Source: an uncultured Mycoplasmatota bacterium
GTDB taxonomy: Bacteria; Bacillota_I; Bacilli_A; RF39; UBA660
Reading direction: 5' to 3'
Length of the DNA stretch: 41,997 nucleotides
Assembly: GCA_947574215.1 (NCBI GenBank)
Contig: CANPIX010000009.1
Location: forward strand, 1-41,997
The position numbers were made by a program, and so were the translations under genes. Every line of letters starts with the position of its first letter. The stretch's first letter is position 1. The notes beneath the pieces were generated by a model, which saw only the letters and a list, made by a program, of their open reading frames with translations, was not told where the DNA came from and did no database searches. Shown here piece after piece: positions 16,424 through 23,323 of the stretch.

Positions 16424-19142
16424 TTTTCAAAAGTGTAAAGATAGCTTAAATTTTATTTTAAAAAAAGGGGATTTGTTTGATGTTTTGATAAAAAGAAAAA
16501 ATAGATCTATCTTTAAGTTTCCCTTTATTAAAACTAATCTTTTGTTATTTTCTCGAATTTTATTTCTAGGAAATTTATGTGTAGAAAAATTTTCTTCCTA
16601 TTTTTCACCTGTAGAACAGGTAAAAAAAGCACAAGAACAAATTCGTAAAAGTATAGGAATTCCTGTAGATGTTTTTCGAACGAAACAAGAAGTAGGGTCT
16701 TTTCCCTACTTAAATATAGAAAAAGACTTTAAAATTAGTAGATTTCGTTATAAATTGTTTCTATTATACGAAAATGAAGGAATTCCAACAAATACCTATG
16801 TAGAAAATTTAAAAAAGATTTATCATTTTTGTGAACAACATTCTATTTCAGGAGTTTTATTGTATTCGCAAGATGTTTTGAAAATGGTCCCAGATAAAGA
16901 TTGTTATTTGTCCACTTTTAAAAGTTTAAGGGCTCTTATGGGCGGAGAATTAGAAAATGCGATAGATTCTAAAAATTTGGGCTTTTACGAACTTACTTTG
17001 GATCAATTAAATTCTTTATTGCAAGAAGTAGATGTTTATCAAATGGAAAAAGAATCTCTTGATTATTTTAAAGAAAACATACACGATAGGAGTGTACAAG
17101 AAGCAATAGATACTTTTTTGAAAGAAGGAAATCTATTTCGACTAAAAGAAATTGTTAGAGAAAAATTTACACTGTTATTAAATGATCTTAGTGGGTACAA
17201 AGATAAAGTATATGGTAAAATGTACCAAAACTTTCAAATTCATGAAGAATATGTACAAAGAATTGTTACAAATAAAGATGGAAAAATTATCGAGAAAGAA
17301 ATTCTTACTTTGTATACTCTTTTGGAGGTACAAAATTTAGAGGATTTATTTAGTAAGTTGGAAGGAAATGTTGATAATCTTGATCTTTATATGATGAGTG
17401 CATTGTATTTGTATTTGTGTGAATCACCACAGGTTTCTTGTGCAAAAGGACAAGGTATATCTTTATATGATTTTTATTATAAATGTTATCAAAAAAATGA
17501 AAAACATATTCCTTTATTTTATCTAAAATCAAATCGTATCTTTGCTTTTGTTTTTCAAATATATGGTGTTTTGATAACCGAAGTTGTTTTTATTTTATTT
17601 GTAGCAATTCTTTTGTTAGGGAAAGACTTTATTTATAATTCCGTTTCACAAACAAAAGATTCTACTGATTTAAATGATTTTGTTGATGGTTTAAACAGCA
17701 TTGAAAAATATTGTAATAAATCTTTTGCTTTTGAAAAAGAAATTTTTACCTCTTTTTTAACGAATTTCAAAGATGTAATTCCTAAAAAACAGAACAACGA
17801 AAATCAAAAAGAAAATAAAGATTACCTCGATTTAAATGGGGATACAGGGGATGTTTTAGAGCAGGAAAAAGAAATTTTGGCTACTATAAATCCATTAGAG
17901 GAAAACATAACTTTACCTACTTATTTTGCGATTTCGCAGGCTTATGCGGGATATTATAATGAAGGGAATTTTAAATATATAATGGATTCCCCAAAATTTT
18001 TGGGCCCTTTGAGCGAAGAAGATTCTCTTTTTGAAATTTGTTATGAGCTTTCAAATGAAGATTTACAAATAAGTCTTTCTTTAGAAGAAGCAAGTTTTGC
18101 GAAAACGTTTTATCCCGTAGGAAATGATTATGTGTTAACAGGTTATACGATTACAGATAAAAAAGATGTATCCAAAACTTTTGTTTGGGATTTGGAAAGA
18201 GAAAAAAAGGGTTTGCATTTAACAGAAAAAGAAATAGCTATTTTGAGGTCTATGGATACGCCAGAAATTTGTTATACGTATGGTTTAGAGAAAAATGAAA
18301 AAAATTCTTTTCTGTTTTGTTTATCATTAGTTGATACAAGGTATATTCTTGAAGAAATTTCATCAGAAGAAATAAGAAATAGTATTCTAAAAGGATTAGA
18401 GTTAGATACCGATGCATCCTTAGAAGAAATTTTTGCTACAATTCAATGCAAAGAATATAGTAAAACTCCAATTGCCGATGCAAAACTTTCTTTAGAACAG
18501 TTAACACAAACTGAATATTACGAAGCAATTGCTTCTTTGGATTCTTTGGTGTGCAATCTTGCTGCTATGCTTGCAACAAGAGTGGATGAAGATTTAACCT
18601 ATGTAATAGGATATAAGAATACAGACGATTTTTATATAACAAACTTGGAAGCACATGCCTGGGGAATGTACAAAACAGGGGAAATAGTTGATGTAACACC
18701 TTATGAAAAAGTAAATGCTTTTAATCAGATCTTTCTTGATATTTTGGAATGGGGCGAAAAATATCATATTGGCATTTGGGGAGTTTTGCTTCTCATAGGT
18801 TTTAAATTAAAAAAAGTATATGGAAAAAAAGTTGTTTTTTGTCTTAAAAAAAGAGAAATAGAAAAAATTTTAGAAAATCCGAATTTAGCAGTTGCCTATG
18901 CAAACTTAATGGACGTTTTGTATGCGAGTGAGGCGATTCCTGTTTACAGAAAGCCAAGTGATTTTGCAGAAACAATTGCTAAAGATTTTTATGGATATAC
19001 GAAAGAAGAGTTAATCAGTATCAAAAAAGAATTGCAACAAAGAAATGTTTTAAAGGACAATTTAAAACTTATTGATAACATTCCGCTTATAGTGGAAAAT
19101 CAAGAAAAATTAAAAAGAATTTTAAGAAAAAAAGAAGAATGA
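16416..19142 (+). CDS. TgpA-like membrane transglutaminase/protease fold with a large extra cytoplasmic domain
   Basis: Residues 1-375 are soluble and match nothing I know. A membrane helix (about 377-403) leads to a ~375-residue extracytoplasmic region. A second helix (about 781-797) returns to a cytoplasmic C-terminus of ~110 residues whose YANLMDVLYASEAIPVYRKPSDFAETIA pattern (split here from a longer run) resembles DUF4129 of TgpA. The outer region carries a transglutaminase-core triad: Cys713 (VCNLAAML), His747 (EAHAWGMY) and Asp759 (IVDVTP), with YVIGY between them as in the family. Standard TgpA proteins have many N-terminal membrane helices; this one has a single helix and a large cytoplasmic domain instead. 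It overlaps the moxR gene by 8 bp, so MoxR probably acts on it. Substrate unknown. Confidence 0.7.
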   Translation: MNDFQKCKDSLNFILKKGDLFDVLIKRKNRSIFKFPFIKTNLLLFSRILFLGNLCVEKFSSYFSPVEQVKKAQEQIRKSIGIPVDVFRTKQEVGSFPYLNIEKDFKISRFRYKLFLLYENEGIPTNTYVENLKKIYHFCEQHSISGVLLYSQDVLKMVPDKDCYLSTFKSLRALMGGELENAIDSKNLGFYELTLDQLNSLLQEVDVYQMEKESLDYFKENIHDRSVQEAIDTFLKEGNLFRLKEIVREKFTLLLNDLSGYKDKVYGKMYQNFQIHEEYVQRIVTNKDGKIIEKEILTLYTLLEVQNLEDLFSKLEGNVDNLDLYMMSALYLYLCESPQVSCAKGQGISLYDFYYKCYQKNEKHIPLFYLKSNRIFAFVFQIYGVLITEVVFILFVAILLLGKDFIYNSVSQTKDSTDLNDFVDGLNSIEKYCNKSFAFEKEIFTSFLTNFKDVIPKKQNNENQKENKDYLDLNGDTGDVLEQEKEILATINPLEENITLPTYFAISQAYAGYYNEGNFKYIMDSPKFLGPLSEEDSLFEICYELSNEDLQISLSLEEASFAKTFYPVGNDYVLTGYTITDKKDVSKTFVWDLEREKKGLHLTEKEIAILRSMDTPEICYTYGLEKNEKNSFLFCLSLVDTRYILEEISSEEIRNSILKGLELDTDASLEEIFATIQCKEYSKTPIADAKLSLEQLTQTEYYEAIASLDSLVCNLAAMLATRVDEDLTYVIGYKNTDDFYITNLEAHAWGMYKTGEIVDVTPYEKVNAFNQIFLDILEWGEKYHIGIWGVLLLIGFKLKKVYGKKVVFCLKKREIEKILENPNLAVAYANLMDVLYASEAIPVYRKPSDFAETIAKDFYGYTKEELISIKKELQQRNVLKDNLKLIDNIPLIVENQEKLKRILRKKEE

Positions 19143-19171
19143 TTGCAAAAGGATACATTTTACTATATAAT
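19143..19171 (+). promoter_or_regulatory. Sigma-A promoter of rpmG-efp
   Basis: TTGCAA (19143-19148), 17 bp, TATAAT (19166-19171). It begins at the stop of the previous gene. Confidence 0.75.
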
Positions 19172-19205
19172 ACATATAGTTTAAAAAGAAAGAGAGGTAT
19201 CTTGC

Positions 19206-19379
19206 ATGGCAAAAAATCTAAATCGTGTATTTTTTGGTCTTAAATGTACAGAATGTGGATACTCTAGACGTCCAACAATAAAGAACAAAAAAAATACAAC
19301 GGATAAATTAGAATTACAAAAATATTGTCCTAAATGTAAAAAAACAACTGCATTTAAAGAAACTAAGTTAGGAAAATAG
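19206..19379 (+). CDS. rpmG: 50S ribosomal protein L33 (zinc-binding form)
   Basis: This 57-codon gene reads [19 protein letters not shown] at its start and ends ETKLGK. The two CxxC pairs (Cys14/17 and Cys41/44) are the zinc ribbon of the C+ form of L33. The [24 protein letters not shown] stretch (residues 21-44) is the family core. A GAGAGG ribosome binding site lies upstream. The efp gene starts 12 bp later, so the two are probably co-transcribed. It is easily missed because it is under 60 codons. Confidence 0.93.
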   Translation: MAKNLNRVFFGLKCTECGYSRRPTIKNKKNTTDKLELQKYCPKCKKTTAFKETKLGK

Positions 19380-19391
19380 GAGGTTTAACTT

Positions 19392-19952
19392 ATGAATATA
19401 AGTGTAAATGAAATAAAAAATGGTATGACTATTATGGTAGATGGAGCTCCTTGCCTTATACAAGATTTTTCTCATGTAAAACCTGGTAAAGGTGCGGCTT
19501 TCGTTAAAATGAAACTCAAAAACTTAAAGACTGGTTCTATTACGGAAGTGTCTTTTAATTCAGGAACAAAAGTTGATCGAGCTCATATTACAAAATCTCC
19601 TATGCAATACTTATATGCCGATGGTGATCATTTTGTTTTTATGGATACAAATACTTATGAACAAACGGAAATTGCTTCTAATGTTTTAGGGGATGATGTA
19701 AAATTTTTAAAAGAAAACTTAGAAATTTTAATTGATTTTTATGAGGGAGAAATTATAGGAATAACCTTACCAGAAAAAATTGAATTTGAAGTTACAGAAA
19801 CTGAACCAGCGGTTAAAGGAAATACAGCAAACAACGCGATGAAAGATGCGACAATTGAAACCGGGTATAAAGTAAAAGTTCCGCTATTTATTGAAACTGG
19901 AGAACGCATTATTATTTCTACTAAAGATGGTAAATATTCTAGTAGAGCCTAA
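19392..19952 (+). CDS. efp: Translation elongation factor P
   Basis: EF-P binds between the P and E sites of the ribosome and rescues stalling at polyproline. The 186-residue length and three beta-barrel domains are standard. The loop HVKPGKGAAF carries the Lys (Lys33) that is post-translationally modified in many bacteria; the PGKG context is of the Bacillus type. The C-terminal signature IETGERIIISTKDGKYSSR is intact. A strong AGGAGG ribosome binding site is present. It is probably co-transcribed with rpmG. Confidence 0.96.
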   Translation: MNISVNEIKNGMTIMVDGAPCLIQDFSHVKPGKGAAFVKMKLKNLKTGSITEVSFNSGTKVDRAHITKSPMQYLYADGDHFVFMDTNTYEQTEIASNVLGDDVKFLKENLEILIDFYEGEIIGITLPEKIEFEVTETEPAVKGNTANNAMKDATIETGYKVKVPLFIETGERIIISTKDGKYSSRA

Positions 19953-19972
19953 GGCTCATTTTGGTACTATAA

Positions 19973-20024
19973 AAGTGTAATAATTAATTACAGAAATGTG
20001 ATTGAATATTACACTTCTTTTTAT
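19973..20024 (+). terminator. Possible terminator after efp
   Basis: AAGTGTAATA (19973-19982) pairs with TATTACACTT (20007-20016), with a T-rich stretch after it. The loop is long (24 nt), so it may instead be part of the left end of the insertion element. Confidence 0.5.
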
Positions 20025-20030
20025 TATGAT

Positions 20031-20219
20031 TGAAGTGATTGGATAACGTGGCTCTTTTAGAGATAAAGTTCTCGTCATAAAAAGTGTTGTCCAACCTTCA
20101 CATAATATATTCGTTTAAGCAAGTTGAGATTGAAATAGTTCTCGAGTAAAGAACCAAAATGAAGATATGTTGAGGAGTTGGAACCAGTCATAATAAAAAA
20201 GAATAGGAAGGAAAAGAAA
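20031..20219 (+). ncRNA. Candidate IS110 bridge (seek) RNA
   Basis: A long imperfect stem pairs 20031-20047 (TGAAG, TGA bulge, TTGGATAAC) with 20086-20100 (GTTGTCCAA, C, CTTCA), including a G:U pair. It encloses a smaller hairpin CTCT-TTT-AGAG and a 38-nt loop region. A second hairpin (GTTCT 20138-20142 with AGAAC 20150-20154) follows. The octamer AGTTCTCG occurs once in each structure, at 20067-20074 and 20137-20144, exactly 70 bp apart. Two internal-loop stems are what a bridge RNA uses for target and donor binding. The 3' boundary is unknown. Confidence 0.6.
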
Positions 20220-21425
20220 ATGAAGTATGGAAAGGGAATTGATGTTTCAAAAGGAAAAAGTACAATAGCTATGTTAAGTATTGTAGGAGAAGTGATAGAA
20301 GAACCATTTGAAATTAATCATGATGTTGATGGATTAAATTTATTAGAGAAAAAATTAAAAGATATTCCTAGGGAAGATTTAAAGATTGTTATGGAAGAAA
20401 CAGGAACGTATCATTTGCCAGTATTGAATTATTTGCTTGATAAAGGATATTTTGTAGTAGCAGAAAATGCTTTGAAAATTAAAAAGTATTTAGATCGAGG
20501 ATTAAGAAAAGCAAAGACAGATAAAAAAGATTCTTATAAATTAGCAGAATATACATGTGATAATTGGTATAAGCTGCATAAAGTAAGAGAAAACAGTGAA
20601 ACTTATAATAATCTTAGATTTCTATCGAGACAATATATAAATAATATAAATGTTCAAGTGAAACAAAAGAACAATTTTTCTAATTTATGTGATTTACTAT
20701 TTCCTGGATTTTATCCATTATTAGATGAAAACAATTTTATATTGGGATTAGAAATATTCAAAAAATATTATCATCCAGAAATTGTGACAAATAAAAAACA
20801 ATCTCAGTTTGTTGAAGAGATTGATAAATTAGCAAAAAAATTAGGACATAAGGGAGCAGGAATAACTCTAGCTAATAAGATTTATTCACTAGCTTCCAAA
20901 ACAATTTCTCCACATCCTAATAATAAATTCGCACAACTATCAGCAATGAGCTGTGCAGATGCTTTAATTTTAACAATTAAAACAACTACTATAATTATAA
21001 CAGAAATGGATAAACTTGCAAGAGAGTTACCAGAATATGATGTTATAAATGAAATACCAGGATGTGGAAAAAAACTAACTTCAAGAGTAATAGCAGAAAT
21101 TGGAGATGTTAGAAGATTTAAGAATGCAGGAAGTATTATAGCTTATGCTGGTTTAGATGCCCCACCATATCAATCTGGACAATTTGAAGCAACAAATAGG
21201 CATATATCAAAACGAGGAAATAAGTATTTAAGAAAAACAGGATATGAAGTAATGAAATCAATAAAAAGTAGTTGTAAATCAGATAACGAATTAAAATCTT
21301 ATATTATAAAAAAAGAAAACGAAGGTAAGTTAAAGAAAGTGGCAAAAATAGCAGGATTAAACAAATTTTTGAGAATGTATTATGGAATAGTAAAAAAGCA
21401 ATATAAACAACTAGAAATATGGTAA
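20220..21425 (+). CDS. IS110-family transposase (DEDD RuvC-like recombinase)
   Basis: The 401-residue protein has the N-terminal RuvC-like DEDD domain with Asp8 (GIDVSK), Glu60 (VMEETGTYH), Asp101 and Asp104 (KTDKKDSYKLA). A coiled-coil middle follows, and then the C-terminal Transposase_20 domain with IPGCGKKLTSRVIAEIGD, AYAGLDAPPYQSG and ISKRGNKYLRKTGYE. The spacing of the acidic residues fits the family closely. The frame is open from 20178, but the ATG at 20220 has a GGAAGGAAAAG ribosome binding site and gives the standard start. There is no frameshift or stop, so the element may be active. It catalyses RNA-guided recombination in the IS110 model. Confidence 0.93.
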   Translation: MKYGKGIDVSKGKSTIAMLSIVGEVIEEPFEINHDVDGLNLLEKKLKDIPREDLKIVMEETGTYHLPVLNYLLDKGYFVVAENALKIKKYLDRGLRKAKTDKKDSYKLAEYTCDNWYKLHKVRENSETYNNLRFLSRQYINNINVQVKQKNNFSNLCDLLFPGFYPLLDENNFILGLEIFKKYYHPEIVTNKKQSQFVEEIDKLAKKLGHKGAGITLANKIYSLASKTISPHPNNKFAQLSAMSCADALILTIKTTTIIITEMDKLARELPEYDVINEIPGCGKKLTSRVIAEIGDVRRFKNAGSIIAYAGLDAPPYQSGQFEATNRHISKRGNKYLRKTGYEVMKSIKSSCKSDNELKSYIIKKENEGKLKKVAKIAGLNKFLRMYYGIVKKQYKQLEIW

Positions 21426-21452
21426 TTTCTATTTTCTAATATGCCAAAAAAA

Positions 21453-21470
21453 AGACCTAGCAATAGGTCT
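21453..21470 (-). terminator. Hairpin with minus-strand T run
   Basis: AGACCTA (21453-21459), GCAA, TAGGTCT (21464-21470) is a perfect 7-bp stem. On the minus strand it is followed by about nine T residues, so it would terminate transcription running leftward from the mraZ side. It could be part of the element's right flank. Confidence 0.45.
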
Positions 21471-21571
21471 GCGTTAGCATGCTTTAATATATAAACATAT
21501 AAATTTTAAAAAAATATTGATTTTTATTAGCAAGTTTTTATGTATAATTTTGCAAAAAAGAAGAAAATCTA

Positions 21572-21603
21572 TTTACAATTTTGGAACAATCGTGTAATAT
21601 AAT
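21572..21603 (+). promoter_or_regulatory. Promoter of the mraZ division operon
   Basis: A TATAAT box at 21598-21603 lies directly before the MraZ repeats. TTTACA at 21572-21577 is 20 bp away, or 17 bp from the alternative TAATAT at 21595-21600, so the exact pairing is uncertain. Confidence 0.55.
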
Positions 21604-21637
21604 GGTAGACAGTGGTACATTGTGGTAGAAAGTGGGG
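21603..21637 (+). promoter_or_regulatory. Four MraZ-binding direct repeats
   Basis: TGGTA at 21603, 21613 and 21623 and TGGGG at 21633 form a strict 10-bp series. MraZ binds TGGGN repeats spaced this way and represses its own operon. The repeats cover the expected transcription start, and the last one doubles as the ribosome binding site. Confidence 0.88.
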
Positions 21638-21645
21638 GAAATAAA

Positions 21646-22080
21646 ATGTTCATGGGCGAATATCATCATTGTATTGATGATAAGTCAAGACTCGTGCTTC
21701 CCTCTAAGTTTCGGAACGGCTTAGGAGAACGATTTGTTGTAGCACGTGGTTTTGAAAAGTGTTTGTATGTTTATCCTATGAAAGAATGGGAAAGATTAGA
21801 AGCACAATTAAAAACTCTACCTTTTACAAAAAAAGACGCTCGTACATTTATTAGAACCTTCTTTTCTGGTGCTACTGAATGTGAGTTTGACCGTCAAGGA
21901 AGAACTTGCCTTACCTCCCCACTAATTGGTTACGCCGGTTTATCAAAAGAATGTGTGGTAATCGGCGCTAACGACCGTGTGGAAATATGGGATAAATTAG
22001 TATGGGATGAATTTATGAGAATAAATAGTGAAAAATTATCTGACATTGCTGAGAATTTATTTATGGATGTGAATTTATAA
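21646..22080 (+). CDS. mraZ: Transcriptional regulator MraZ
   Basis: MraZ is an AbrB-fold DNA-binding protein that forms rings and autoregulates the division and wall cluster. The 144-residue protein has the two tandem SpoVT/AbrB units, each with the DxxGR-type motif (DDKSRLVLPSKF near 10-21 and DRQGRTCLTSPL near 84-95). In-frame GTG codons upstream belong to the operator repeats; the ATG at 21646 gives the standard start MFMGEYHH with GGGGG seven bases before it. Its TAA overlaps the rsmH ATG by one base. Confidence 0.96.
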   Translation: MFMGEYHHCIDDKSRLVLPSKFRNGLGERFVVARGFEKCLYVYPMKEWERLEAQLKTLPFTKKDARTFIRTFFSGATECEFDRQGRTCLTSPLIGYAGLSKECVVIGANDRVEIWDKLVWDEFMRINSEKLSDIAENLFMDVNL

Positions 22081-23003
22081 TGAAGCATTATAGTGTACTT
22101 TTAAAAGAGACCATCGATAATTTAAATTTAAAAGAAGATGGTATTTATATCGATGCCACATTAGGTTACGCTGGGCATAGCAAGCAAATATTAAATAAAA
22201 TAAAAAATGGTTTTTTATTCGCTTTTGATGCAGATGAAGAAGCCATTTCGTATTCCGATAAAGAATTAAGAGGAATACGGGATAATTTTCATATTTTTTC
22301 TACTAATTTTTCGAATATGAAAGAATGTATGAAAGAAGTAAATGTTTTAAAAGTAGATGGAATTTTATTTGATTTGGGTGTGTCAAGTCCCCAAATTGAT
22401 TCTGCCTGTAGAGGATTTTCTTTTATGCAAGATGGTCCGCTAGATATGAGAATGAATCAAAAGCAAGAATTTTCAGCATTTGATATTGTAAACCATTACG
22501 ATAAAAAAGATTTAGTAACACTTTTTTATCAGTATGGTGAAGAAAGTAAAAGCAAGGAAATTGCTGAAGAAATTATAAAAAGTCGTAAAGAGAAAAATAT
22601 TTTAACGACAGAAGAGTTGGTTAAGATTATTGAAAAAGCCGTAGGTGCAAATTATTTTTATAAAAAGCATCCTGAACGTCAAATATTTCAGGCCATTCGA
22701 ATAGAAGTGAATAACGAATTAAATGTGTTAGAAAAAGTACTGCCAGAAGCAATATCTCTTTTGAAAACAGGGGGAAGAATTTGTGTAATTACATTTCATT
22801 CGTTAGAAGATCGAATTGTTAAAAGAATTTTTAAGAAATACAGTGAAGTAAATGAAATGTTAAAAGGATTGCCAGAAATACCTGAAGAATATAAGCCGCT
22901 TCTTAAAATGGTACATAAAAAACCTATAGAAGCCAGTCAAGAAGAATTGGAAAAAAATAGTCGAAGCAAAAGCGCTAAGCTTCGTGTTGTAGAAAGGATT
23001 TAA
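22080..23003 (+). CDS. rsmH: 16S rRNA (cytosine-1402-N4)-methyltransferase RsmH
   Basis: RsmH methylates C1402 in the ribosomal P site using S-adenosylmethionine. The 307-residue protein begins MKHYSVLLKET and shows DATLGYAGHS (cofactor loop), LFDLGVSSPQID, GPLDMRMN, ERQIFQAIRIEVNNEL, the ITFHSLEDRIVK motif and the C-terminal SRSKSAKLRVVER signature, so all family motifs are intact. It is the second gene of the division cluster, and a one-base overlap couples it to mraZ. Confidence 0.97.
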   Translation: MKHYSVLLKETIDNLNLKEDGIYIDATLGYAGHSKQILNKIKNGFLFAFDADEEAISYSDKELRGIRDNFHIFSTNFSNMKECMKEVNVLKVDGILFDLGVSSPQIDSACRGFSFMQDGPLDMRMNQKQEFSAFDIVNHYDKKDLVTLFYQYGEESKSKEIAEEIIKSRKEKNILTTEELVKIIEKAVGANYFYKKHPERQIFQAIRIEVNNELNVLEKVLPEAISLLKTGGRICVITFHSLEDRIVKRIFKKYSEVNEMLKGLPEIPEEYKPLLKMVHKKPIEASQEELEKNSRSKSAKLRVVERI

Positions 23004-23005
23004 TT

Positions 23006-23305
23006 ATGAAAAAGAATACAAAGGGTCGAAATTTTAAAATTGTTAAAGGAGAAAAAATCTTGTATTTTTTATTATTTTTATTGATGATTGCCGTTCCTAT
23101 TTCTAATGTATTTACTAAAGCACTTTTATCCGAATCTAATATTGAAGTGGAAAAATTAAAAAATAAAATAATGGCTCAAGAAAATTTAAATGAAAGTTTG
23201 GGAATGCAAATTAATGAACTTGCTTCTTTGGATAAAATTCAAGAAGTTGCAAAAGCTTCGGGATTAACTTATAATTATGATAATATTAAAATAATTCAAG
23301 ATTAG
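23006..23305 (+). CDS. ftsL: Cell division protein FtsL-like
   Basis: This 99-residue bitopic protein has a basic N-terminus, one membrane helix (about 19-38) and an extracytoplasmic heptad-like coiled coil (about 45-85) ending in a short tail. The sequence itself is poorly conserved, as usual for FtsL. Position between rsmH and the division PBP, size and topology support the call. FtsL forms a complex with FtsB/DivIC and activates FtsW-PBP2B. It starts 2 bp after rsmH with the ribosome binding site GAAAGGA. Confidence 0.85.
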   Translation: MKKNTKGRNFKIVKGEKILYFLLFLLMIAVPISNVFTKALLSESNIEVEKLKNKIMAQENLNESLGMQINELASLDKIQEVAKASGLTYNYDNIKIIQD

Positions 23306-23323
23306 GAATAGAGGAGTTCTATT

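Larger units (their letters stand above)
20017..21440 (+). mobile_element. IS110-family insertion sequence (ends approximate)
   Basis: One transposase gene preceded by a structured ~190-bp non-coding leader with little after the stop codon is the layout of the IS110 group, in which the guide RNA lies 5' of the transposase. IS110 elements have no terminal inverted repeats and make no long target duplication, so the ends cannot be placed from one copy. It sits between efp and the mraZ promoter and breaks no gene. Confidence 0.8.
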
